Source of the DNA: Symbiodinium natans
Taxonomy: Eukaryota; Sar; Dinophyceae; Suessiales; Symbiodiniaceae
Assembly: GCA_905221605.1 (NCBI GenBank)
Contig: CAJNDS010000744.1
Location: forward strand, 64,001-76,981
Reading direction: 5' to 3'
Length of the DNA stretch: 12,981 nucleotides
In this document: one piece after another, positions 1 through 7,317 of the stretch
How the letters are laid out: each line of letters starts with the position of its first letter
Position numbering within the stretch: the first letter of the stretch is position 1
Notes under the pieces: generated by a model
Told to the model about the DNA's origin: nothing
The model's database searches: none
Seen by the model: only the letters and a program-made list of their open reading frames with translations
Position numbers and translations under genes: made by a program

Positions 1-122
1 TTCCTCAGGCTTCTTCGAGCTCCTGGCCTTAAACCCCTCACTGTGACCTAGAGCAAGTTTTCAACCGCTGGCACATGGAAACATTCCTAATCCCAAGCAG
101 GCCGACACACCTGCAAGGCCTG

Positions 123-180
123 CCTAAACCCCAAAACTGCAAGCCCTGAAGCAGATAGGGTTTAGGGTTTGGGGTTTAGG
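123..180. repeat. Inverted telomere-like repeat (foldback)
   Basis: The C-rich motif CCTAAACCCCAAAAC (123-137) is the reverse complement, apart from one extra A, of GTTTGGGGTTTAGG at 167-180 inside the telomere-like tract. The two arms are about 30 bases apart, so this end of the tract can fold back on itself. It looks like a short head-to-head telomeric junction or a foldback formed during break repair. The origin is inference; the inverted match is directly visible. Confidence 0.7.
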
Positions 181-245
181 GTTTAGGGTTTGGGGTTTAG
201 GGTTTAGGGCTTAGGGTTTAGGGTTTGTTTAGGGTTTAGGGTTAT
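155..245 (+). repeat. Interstitial TTTAGGG telomere-type tract with variant units
   Basis: About twelve heptamers, G-rich on the + strand. Canonical TTTAGGG units are mixed with TTTGGGG at 168 and 189 and CTTAGGG at 210. A broken unit (TTTG) lies at 224-227, and the tract decays to TTATAGG at its right end. Variants sit in every third unit (168, 189, 210), so a 21-bp block seems to have been copied. TTTAGGG is the telomere repeat of plants, many green algae and dinoflagellates. Because both sides are flanked by other sequence, this is an interstitial tract and not a chromosome end within the window. Confidence 0.95.
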
Positions 246-784
246 AGGCCTGGAACCTCTTGGGCCACGGGCGTTCGCAGGCTTCCGCCAGGGCCCGGTG
301 CGCCTCCTGGGTGGCCTGGCGAGATCTGAAGAAAATATTCGGGGCGCTGGCTCTTTCCCAGCCCAAGGGCGCACCCGGTTGCTCTCCAAGCGCAACCAAA
401 GCGGGACGAACCGCTGAGTGGCGGCATTCCTGGCTAGCGGTCTGAAGGGAGTTTCGGGGTTTCAGGGTTCGCCCGGTCCAAGTCCCCGGGTTGTGGAGCT
501 TTCAGAACCCCTGGTTTACGAACAGCATCTCCACAAGCGACGCAGCTTACGTACGAATTGGGCACATGCATAGTCCACCAAAGAACAAATAGAAACGGAA
601 TCATGGGAGCACCTTGGCGCACCCTTTCCCCAACCCCAACCCTTTTGCTCCAACCGTGCTCCAACCAATCTCGGGGGAAGGCTCCTTGGGTCTTTAAATC
701 TTTATGGAGAGCAAAGCTCCCCTGGCCCCCGGCGAGGCCCATTCTCTGGGAAGGCCCTGTTGTAGACCCTTGCAGACCCTGGGT
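246..784. other. Unassigned GC-rich sequence, no supported gene
   Basis: No recognisable protein domain, RNA gene or repeat array. Open frames exist on both strands across this stretch (for example 558-1127 plus and 434-1099 minus), but they overlap antiparallel. Both read through the poly-G tract as polyglycine or polyproline, and their composition is rich in Pro, Arg and Gly, as expected from random GC-rich DNA. A degenerate telomere-like string (GGGGTTTCAGGGTTCG) lies near 455-472, and AGACCCT is repeated at 765 and 774 just before the poly-G. Confidence 0.5.

Positions 785-844
<60 letters not shown>
785..844 (+). repeat. 60-base uninterrupted poly-G
   Basis: A pure run of sixty G residues, preceded by GGGT (781-784) and followed by CAGCGC. 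There is no interruption of any kind. Such a run can form G-quadruplexes and would code only for polyglycine (plus strand) or polyproline (minus strand), so frames crossing it are not credible genes. The length of exactly 60 and the total purity also fit a sequencing or assembly artefact. The sequence alone cannot separate the two. Confidence 0.9.
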
Positions 845-847
<3 letters not shown>

Positions 848-2168
848 CGCTTGCAGCTGCTCAGGGCTTGGACTCCGGGGTCGAAATCGGCTTGCTGTGG
901 CACAGGCATGTCCTAGGCACGTCCTCCATGCTGAAATCAGCCCTTCAAGAATAGAATATTCATCAGCAAATCGGACTATCTCATACAAAACCATCAGTTC
1001 TATTCTATTGCATGGCTTTCTAATGATCTTCCTTCTAATAAAGCCTTGTTTGGAGATTTGTTTGCACCTATCTTTCCAGGGTCTCCAGAAGTGGTGCATC
1101 CTAGAGTCAATGCATTTTCTATCTTAGGTCTTCTATGTTCATACTAGTATTTTCCTGGTCCGTTTCTATACTCTCAGAATGTGGAGGTGGTACTTGATGA
1201 AAGTATATGAAAGTTGTCCGCCATTCTCCACTTCTTTTACGCTCACTCTTGGGCGATCCCCTCCCCCAAAGCCAGCCAGCCAGGCCACACCGGGTAGGCG
1301 GGGTGCAGAGCCAGGCTACCAAGCAGCCATATGACCCCCTGGTGTCCACAGAAGATCGCTGGGGGAACTCGGGGATGCTGACCCGCCCTGTTCAGGTTGA
1401 GGGACTTTGGCCAGAACCTTTCTGCCCTCTGCACTGCCAAAAGACTGCATACTGATTCAGAGAACACCCCCAGACCATTTTGCCATGAAAGACGGACACC
1501 AGAAATGCAAGCTGCGAACGCCCTCGATGCCCGGAAAGTTGTGGCCTAAGCCTGGGAACCCCCGAATGGTAACCCGAGGCTTCCGTAGCCTCCATCGAGA
1601 AACGATTCTTTGTGAGCAGCAGCTCCTGAACTGGGGCCTCCGATTCCAGAGCTGCGCTGCTCTCCACAATTGTGCATTGCACAAGTTCAAAGGTTTGCGC
1701 GGAGAGCTTACAGGAGGTTGGGCATAGAAGTTCAGGCCTCGGGAGGATACTTGCGGTAGATGCTTCTGGGTGGGGTTGTTGGTGGCGAGGCAACCGCTGC
1801 TCTGGTTAGCTGCTAAAGCGCTGCGCGAGCTCACAAGATCCTGGGCGAACTTCCCTAAACCTGAACACGTGGGGGCGGACTTGGCTCGACGAGGCCAGGT
1901 ACTTCGCAATGCACCTCCGCATGATTCGGGGGTGGCATGGGGTTTGAGGCTCTGGGGCTCTGGATGTTGGGTGTTTGGGATGCGGGGCGTGGGATAAGCC
2001 ATACCCATGAAAACTTTGCCGAAGCCTTACCTTCCACCCTTGAAGCCATGAAACTTCGAAATGCCCGTCGTGAAACCGAAGACCACGCGAATTCCTCAGA
2101 GCTTAAGGGCACCTGAGACCCTCGTTGCCGATTCGGTTCCCGCTGAGCCGGAGCACCTAGCCAGCGGT
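845..2168. other. Unassigned sequence, no supported gene
   Basis: Mixed composition: 940-1150 is comparatively AT-rich and the rest is GC-rich. Several frames of 70-183 codons are open on both strands (the longest is 1457-2008 on the minus strand). They overlap one another, show no motif I recognise, and carry the Pro/Ser/Arg/Trp-rich composition of unselected GC-rich DNA. A spliced eukaryotic gene with short exons could be hidden here, but I cannot identify convincing exon boundaries. No tandem repeat, tRNA-like fold or transposase fragment was seen. Confidence 0.5.
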
Positions 2169-2196
2169 CTTTAGGGTTTTTAGGGTCTAGGGTTTA
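2169..2196 (+). repeat. Short degenerate telomere-like tract
   Basis: About four telomere-like units: TTTAGGG, then TTTTTAGGG, then TCTAGGG, then TTTA. The G-rich strand is again the + strand, as in the larger tracts at 155 and 2491. It is probably a decayed interstitial telomeric fragment. Confidence 0.7.
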
Positions 2197-2315
2197 CCGA
2201 TCCAAAATTTCAGTTCTTGCAAAGAAAACTGTTCTTTGATGTCCGAGAACTAGAATTTCTGGTCTCGAGCGTTTTTCAAGATTCCTGCAGAGTGAGCTAG
2301 GAACTCACGCTTGGT

Positions 2316-2378
2316 GACGGCGTTTTTTGCCGAACGAAACGCGATTTTTCCCGGCCAAAACGCGTTTTTTGCAGACCA
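2316..2378 (+). repeat. Three degenerate 21-bp tandem units
   Basis: Three adjacent 21-base units start at 2316, 2337 and 2358. They share the pattern ACGCGTTTTTTGC followed by SRRMC-like bases, and the third is closest to the consensus. Because 21 is a multiple of three, the + frame starting at 2311 reads as three related heptapeptides (AFFAERN, AIFPGQN, AFFADHC). That frame is only 63 codons long and runs into the telomere-like tract at 2491, so I treat the stretch as a minisatellite and not as a gene. Confidence 0.7.
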
Positions 2379-2490
2379 CTGCTTGCCCAAACGCGGCGGG
2401 AACACTTGTTCATTGAAAACCTGCTTTCAGGAGCAGCAACCGAAATTTATGCTTTTCCAAACAACGACAACAATTTTGGTTCCTGGAGAG

Positions 2491-2560
2491 TTTAGGGTTT
2501 AGGGTTTAGGGTTTAGGGTTTAGGGTTTAGGGTTTAGGGTTTAGGGTGCAGGGTTTAGGG
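2491..2560 (+). repeat. Interstitial TTTAGGG telomere tract (10 heptamers)
   Basis: Eight perfect TTTAGGG units (2491-2546), one TGCAGGG variant (2547-2553), then one more TTTAGGG (2554-2560), decaying into TTTTTACCCC. This is far more homogeneous than the tract at 155-245, which suggests a more recent origin. It is flanked by unrelated sequence on both sides, so it is internal. Plausible sources are telomeric repair of a break or an ancient end fusion. Orientation matches every other telomere-like scrap in the window. Confidence 0.97.
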
Positions 2561-3774
2561 TTTTTACCCCCAAGATCCCACCAAATTCCACACACACCCG
2601 CAGATCCCCAGAGCCTCGCAGCGCACGCGGTGCTTCTCCAGCAGGCCACACAAGGCCTGTCCAAGCTCTACCCGTTTTCAGGGGGAAGGGTTTCGAGTGG
2701 CCTGTTTGGGTTGGGGCTCCTTTTGCGGCCTTACATCGCCACCTTGGGGCGTTCGGGCCTTGGGGCCTTGGGGTCCTGACGACAAAGGGGAGCCCACACA
2801 AGTCGAAAGGTCTAAAGGTCCCCGACAAGACAACGAAGCCTTGATCCCCTTTACGGAGAGCGTGTTCTCCGAGAAGTCGATGGTGGACGCCTGCCGAGGA
2901 CCTACTAGCCAATATTAATTTATATAGCTTCTGCTGCACGAGGGGATCCAGGTTAATAAAGGCTGAAGGCCACAGATCCTGCCTAAGGGCTCATAACCTT
3001 GTGTTCTGCAATTCAGCCTACGGGGAGACCACGACTACCTTGAGTACTCTCTAACCCAAAAAGTTCAACTACCCTGAAGCCTGAACCTACAATACGAACC
3101 ACAGTTACCAGAATGCGGAATTTCAGCGACCGCAAGCCCGAAGGTTTCACAATGCCCGCGCACGCTTGCAGCAGCGCGCCCCATCAAAATATTAGGGCCA
3201 CACAGCCTGAAGCTTATGTAACTGTGTAGTGTGGAGGATTTGGGATGGGCTTGCCTTGAAAAGGCTGCGACCCGCAAAGCCCGGCCGTTCGGTGGTCAAG
3301 CGCCTGCGGAGAGGCGGAGAGGGGAGGGGGGGTAGGGGCACGGGGCTGATGGCTGCTCGGGGGGCCTTTGAAGGACTGTGGAATTTTGTGGTTTGGGCCT
3401 TTTGAGGGGGGAGTTCAGGGTACAGGATACAGGGCTCGCAAGCAAGGGTCGAGGGCTAAGGCAGCCCACGTTAGCGCTAGTGTACCAGTCACGGCTCATC
3501 GCGTTGCGTTTTCATGCTCCGTGCCAGCACGGCTTACAGGTTAAAGGAAATTGGGCCCGGGCTCGTGATGAACTTATCAAAAGTTGCCAATGCATCATAG
3601 TCCTCTAGTATAGGCGAGGCACCGATCCATCCAGCTGCACCATCGCAACAGCTGAATATCATCCAGGCCCACCTGTCGAGCAAGCTGGCGATAGTGCTCA
3701 CACAAGTCTTGCTAAGGAATACGTCACATGACAAAAGGTAACAAATTTCGGTACCCAATGCACATAAGAACCCG

Positions 3775-3810
3775 TGATACAGAGCAGGACCACGATACGG
3801 AGCAGAACCA
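3775..3810. repeat. Two 18-bp tandem units
   Basis: TGATACAGAGCAGGACCA (3775-3792) is followed directly by CGATACGGAGCAGAACCA (3793-3810), differing at three positions. A third, badly degraded unit may start at 3811 (CGACAAAAACAGCA). The period is a multiple of three and lies within the minus-strand frame 3534-3860, where it encodes two similar hexapeptides. It is too short to interpret further. Confidence 0.6.
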
Positions 3811-3889
3811 CGACAAAAACAGCACAATGTTGTCGCGCGATTTTTGTCATCAGACACCACACAGGCTGCTGTGGGTTGATTTTGGCAGT

Positions 3890-3927
3890 AGGGTTTAGGC
3901 TCTCGGGTTTTCAGGGGCTTTAAGGTT
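3890..3927 (+). repeat. Highly degenerate telomere-like string
   Basis: AGGGTTTAGG is followed by CTCGGGTTTTCAGGGGCTTTAAGG. The spacing of G-blocks and T-blocks resembles decayed TTTAGGG units on the same strand as the better tracts. Only the first ten bases match well, so the call is weak. Confidence 0.35.
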
Positions 3928-5228
3928 AAGAAGCTGGATTCAGTTTAGGGCTTCGGCATATTACAGCCCACTGTCTGTGTCTCGGCTTGAACGCTAGCCA
4001 AAACACACTGTGCACCTCAGCCATGAAGATCGTCAATGCACAGGGCTCGCCCGGCCTGTCCGCCGCCGATTTTCGGCCGAAACAGATGACAACAGAGCAG
4101 AGTACTGAAACCCCAACTCTTTCCGAGTCTTGAAGGAGGGCTTCGACACGCGCATGGCCCCCTGAACGCTGTGGCTCCACATGCGCCTGCCCTCCCAAAC
4201 CCAAACCCGAGCCGTGCCTGAATCTGACCCTCGAAAACCACTCAAAAACTCCTCCATGAACCCGAATATCTCGGATCGGGCTCCAGACTTGGGGCAAGGC
4301 AAGTTCGCACGTCCGCCGACGGGGCCGAAGGTAGGGGGTACCAAGTAGCTTTTCCATCTGTGGAATCCGCAACGTGTGGGTGTCTGCACAAAGGGTTGCG
4401 GAATTAGGGACCTCTTGGGCACCCCTTGGGTGTCCCCACCAACATCCTTCTTCATGGAACGCAACAGGATAAGGATGGCCTGAGCTGGAGGCTCCAAAAA
4501 TTTAGGTCTTGAGGATTCAATCCTGCCTTGCCGGCTCCACGGTGCAGCGCTGCGCCCATTCCTGCACGCACAACTCTCCCGCCTTAGGAATGGGGCTAGG
4601 CGGCCATTCCACAATGGCCACACTATCCAGCACCAAAGAAAAAGGCCTTTGGGGGTTCGGATCACTCCGTCGCAGCTTCGGAAGGGCAACGGGGGCATTC
4701 GAAGAATCCCGAAACCCTGAACACCCCAAAGGCCGGCACCCTGCCATCCCTAAGCCCAAACTGCCAACAAGTGTTCGACCCCCATGGGCCCGGCCGGGTG
4801 CTCGCCGGCGATCTTTGTCGCCGAGGGACTGCAAGGAGTTCGGAGGCCGAGATTTTAGGCTCCAGGTTTCAGGGGTTCGGGGCTTTTGGGGGGGGTTTAT
4901 GACATCCCCTTGTGGCCTGGGGCTCCCGGAGAGAGACTTTAGGGCAGTGGGATTTCCGAACAGACCCCTTTTCAGCTTCCAAGGTCCCCCCCCGAATACG
5001 TCACCTCACAAGCCCTTCAAATCTTATCGTCCCGCAGAAGCCCGCTTCAACCCTCCGAAGCCTCAGAAGCCTCAGAGCTGGCCTGGGGACTGGCGCCGGC
5101 GCGCGCACGGTCCTGGCGAGATGCCCCAAGCAACTCTGGGGCTTTTCAGGCCTGCCCCCTAAACAGCCCATCATCGGGCATCGAAGATTTGTGGGGGTGA
5201 GCTTGGGACTGTGAGGCGTGGGGGATAA

Positions 5229-5246
5229 GGGGGGGGGGGGGGGGGG
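5229..5246 (+). repeat. 18-base poly-G
   Basis: Uninterrupted run of eighteen G, on the same strand as the other long G-runs (785-844 and 7086-7108). It marks the right edge of the GC-rich unassigned block. After it come roughly 190 bases of unremarkable sequence, and then the homopolymer-rich lead-in to the satellite arrays. Confidence 0.9.
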
Positions 5247-5428
5247 AACATGATGGCATCTGGCTCTGGCTCTGTCCTCCGCAATGACAGATCTTTGTCT
5301 GTCGTCGCCCTGGCCCTGTTCGCAGGGCGATCGGCATCTCTCAACGCTTCAACGCTTTGGGAGTCTCACCACCGAGTTGGGCAGTTTCACTGCTCGGGCA
5401 TCTCACCGCCTTTTCAAGGGGGTAGAGA

Positions 5429-5474
5429 TTTTTTTGGGTCTTTTTTTTTGGGGGGGGGGCCTTTTTTTTTTTTT
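5429..5474 (+). repeat. Alternating T and G homopolymer runs
   Basis: Runs of T (5429-5435 and 5441-5449), ten G (5450-5459), CC, and thirteen T (5462-5474). This is low-complexity DNA directly in front of the 72-75 bp repeat array. No function can be read from it. Homopolymer lengths here are likely to be the least reliable bases in the assembly. Confidence 0.8.
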
Positions 5475-5486
5475 GGTCGAATTTTT

Positions 5487-5697
5487 GGTTTTCTCTAGGA
5501 AAAACCCTACTTTCCTTACATTTTGGACGGATTTTCTGTCATTTCCCTTAGGTTTTCGTTGGTTTTTCATAGGGAAAAACCTATTTTTTACATTTTGGAC
5601 GGATTTCCTGTAATTCCCTTAGGTTTTCCTTGGTTTTTCCTCGGGGGAAAACCCTATTTTCCTTACATTTTGGACAGATATCCTGTCATTTCCTTCG
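5487..5697 (+). repeat. 72-75 bp tandem repeat with internal inverted repeat
   Basis: About three units. The landmark CATTTTGGAC recurs at 5519, 5591 and 5666 (spacing 72 and 75), followed by GATTTCCTGTCATTTCC-like sequence. Each unit also holds GGTTTTTCC...GGAAAAACC. In the middle unit GGTTTTTC (5561-5568) and GAAAAACC (5574-5581) are perfectly complementary around a 5-base loop. The last unit runs straight into the first A-type monomer at 5698. The same family reappears at 6072-6240 inside the neighbouring array. I do not recognise the family. Confidence 0.9.
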
Positions 5698-5753
5698 TTT
5701 CTTGGGCTTTGAAGCACGCTTGGTACGGCTTAAAAGAAGCTGGGGGGTTTGGA

Positions 5754-5772
5754 GGGGGGGCGCAGCCCCCCC
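5754..5772. repeat. G/C-arm hairpin of the A/B satellite (best-defined example)
   Basis: Seven G plus C (5754-5761) pair perfectly with G plus seven C (5765-5772) around a GCA triloop. Equivalent perfect hairpins lie at 6633-6653 (nine pairs) and 6757-6779 (ten pairs). Looser versions lie at 5843-5866, 6305-6332, 6422-6449 and 6540-6558. A second G-run just upstream (GGGGGGTT) means the + strand could instead form a G-quadruplex. Confidence 0.8.
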
Positions 5773-6071
5773 ACTTGCAAACACCTCTTGGGCTTTGAAG
5801 CACGCTCTGCACGGCTTCAAAAAAAAAGAGCGGGGGGGGGTTGGGGGGGGGCGCACCCCCCCCCCCATTTGCAAACACAATGCTCACACGATGCTTTTCA
5901 ACTAGTTTCTTGGGCTTTGAAGCACGCTTGGTACGACTTAAAAGAAGCGGGGGGGGTTGGGGGAAAACACCTCTCCCCCCCCCCCATTTGCAAACACCCT
6001 GCTCACATGACGGGCGTCAACAAGTTTCTTGGGCTTTGAAGCACGCTCTGCACGGCTTGAAAAAAAAACGA

Positions 6072-6240
6072 GGTTTTCGTTGGTTTTTCCTAAGGAAACC
6101 CTCTTCTGATTACATTTTGGACGGATTTCGTCAAACGTCAAAGCGCACGTTGCTTTTCCTTAGTTTGTCCTAGGGAAAACCCTATTTGGTTCGTTTTCTT
6201 GGTTTCTATCATTCCCTCTATATTTTCATCGGATTCATAC
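6072..6240 (+). repeat. 72-75 bp repeat family embedded in a B monomer
   Basis: The B monomer starting at 6025 keeps its head (to about 6071) and its tail (TTTTTTTCAACTAG, ending at 6254). Its G/C hairpin segment is replaced by sequence of the 5487-5697 family. One unit has the landmark CATTTTGGAC at 6113, preceded by GGTTTTTCCTAAGGAAACCC. A second, more diverged unit is marked by TCCTAGGGAAAACCC near 6168-6182. The two satellite families have therefore exchanged or inserted sequence. Confidence 0.8.
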
Positions 6241-7085
6241 TTTTTTTCAACTAGTTTCTCGGGCTTTGAAGCACGCTTGGTACGGCTTAAAAGAAGCGGG
6301 GGGGGGTTAAAGGGGGCGGGCGCCCCCCCCCCATTTGCAAACACCCTGCTCACATGATGGGTGTCAACAAGTTTCTTGGGCTTTGAAGCACGCTCTGCAC
6401 GGCTTTAAAAACCGGGGGGGTTGGGGGGGGGGCGCAGGCCCCCCCCCCATTTGCAAACACAACGCACACACGATATTTTTGAACTAGTTTCTTGGGCTTT
6501 GAAGCACGCTTGGTACAGCTTAAAAGAAGCGGGGGGGTTGGGGGGGCTGTGTCCCCCATTTGCAAACACCCTGCTCACATGATGGGTTTCAACTACTTTC
6601 TTGCGCTTTGGCTGAAAAAAAGCGGGGGGGTTGGGGGGGGCGCAGCCCCCCCCATTTGCAAACACAATGCTCACACGATGTTTTTCAACTAGTTTCTTGG
6701 GCTGCCCTTGGGCTTAGAAGCACGCTTGGTACGGCTTAAAAAAAGCGGGGGGGTTGGGGGGGGGGCGCAGCCCCCCCCCATTTGCAAACACCCTGCTCAC
6801 ATGACGGTGTCAACAAGTTTCTTGGGCTTTTGAGCGCGCTCTTGGAACGGCTTCTTTAAAAAAAAAACAAAGCGGTGGTTTTGAGGGGGAGAAGACCCCC
6901 CTATGGCTGCAAAACAACAACGCTCACACGGATGATTTTTTTTTTTTTTTCTCTTTGTTTTTTCTTCTTTTTCCTGTTGCCTTAGCCACCCTTAATTGTT
7001 TTGCTTTCTTTCATTTTTCCCCTGATGTTGTAAAAATAGTTTCTTGGGCTTCTGACGCACGCTTGTTACGGATTAAAAAAGAAGC

Positions 7086-7108
7086 GGGGGGGGGGGGGGG
7101 GGGGGGGG
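7086..7108 (+). repeat. 23-base poly-G ending the A/B array
   Basis: The final A-type monomer (box at 7040) ends in a pure run of 23 G. No C-run, GCGCA or CATTTGCAAACAC tail follows, so the array is truncated inside the hairpin segment. The following 142 bases (7109-7250) are unrelated single-copy sequence. The run may be an expanded version of the G arm, or a point where assembly through the hairpin failed. Confidence 0.85.
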
Positions 7109-7262
7109 TTTGTGGGTGCGTAAATAGGGTATCCTACTCCTATTTTGGAAGTGGGACTCGGGTTTTCTTATAGCCATACACGTTTCCACGAGGGTACGCT
7201 GCTGTCACGTCAGTCGTACTATGGAGGCCTCAGGAACAAGAACCAGGTAGTTCCTCTTTTCT

Positions 7263-7317
7263 CTTCTCTTTTGCTCCTCAATCCTAAAGTCGAAGGCTCT
7301 CGTGAGGAGAAGAGAAG
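7263..7317. repeat. Polypyrimidine/polypurine foldback
   Basis: CTTCTCTT (7263-7270) and CTCCTCA (7274-7280) pair with TGAGGAG (7303-7309) and AAGAGAAG (7310-7317). That gives a 15-pair stem with a three-base bulge (TTG) and a 22-base loop. One arm is all pyrimidine and the other is almost all purine, so the element can form a hairpin or an intramolecular triplex. It marks the left edge of the 400-bp array. Confidence 0.75.

Larger units (their letters stand above)
2561..5228. other. Unassigned GC-rich sequence, no supported gene
   Basis: This is the longest stretch without an array. Two large frames overlap antiparallel (4033-4698 minus, 221 codons; 4509-5162 plus, 217 codons). Neither shows a motif I recognise, and both are rich in Pro, Arg, Gly and Ser as expected for random GC-rich DNA. 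Degenerate telomere-like strings occur near 3890-3927 and around 4855-4900. A minus-strand frame at 3534-3860 has a more balanced residue composition and is discussed as a finding. I saw no tRNA, no snRNA and no transposon protein fragment. Confidence 0.5.
5698..7108 (+). repeat. A/B dimeric satellite array (~117-bp monomers)
   Basis: Eleven monomers begin with a TTTCTTGGGCTTTGAAGCACGC-like box, at 5698, 5786, 5906, 6025, 6255, 6372, 6488, 6597, 6693, 6818 and 7040. They alternate between two types. Type A (5698, 5906, 6255, 6488, 6693, 7040) reads CTTGGTACGGCTTAAAA after the box and, in complete copies, ends in CACCCTGCTCACATGA. Type B (5786, 6025, 6372, 6597, 6818) reads CTCTGCACGGCTT in its better copies and ends near AATGCTCACACGATG. 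The alternation makes a dimer of about 235 bp. In between most monomers have a G-run, GCGCA and a C-run, then CATTTGCAAACAC. The monomers at 6597 and 6818 are degraded. Frames read through the array (Gly- or Pro-rich) are by-products. I do not recognise the family. Confidence 0.93.

Noticed and set aside
434-1127. Overlapping long frames on both strands (434-1099 minus, 558-1127 plus) as genes
   Set aside because: Both depend on reading through the 60-base poly-G as polyproline or polyglycine. They overlap antiparallel, and neither has recognisable domains outside the homopolymer.
1457-2008. 183-codon minus-strand frame as a gene
   Set aside because: Composition (Pro, Ser, Arg, Trp rich) fits unselected GC-rich DNA. 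Other frames overlap it and no motif is recognised.
4033-5162. Two frames of 221 (minus) and 217 (plus) codons as genes
   Set aside because: They overlap antiparallel for about 190 bases and lack recognisable domains. The plus frame crosses degenerate telomere-like G-rich strings. Length alone is weak evidence at this GC content.
5754-5772. Rho-independent terminator
   Set aside because: The GC hairpin is not followed by a T-run, lies in a satellite monomer and has no upstream gene. The host appears eukaryotic.
5630-6692. Gly/Pro-rich frames in the A/B array (e.g. 5841-6173 plus, 6405-6674 minus) as a repeat protein family
   Set aside because: They arise from the G and C homopolymers. Frame shifts between monomers and different stop positions show no frame maintenance.
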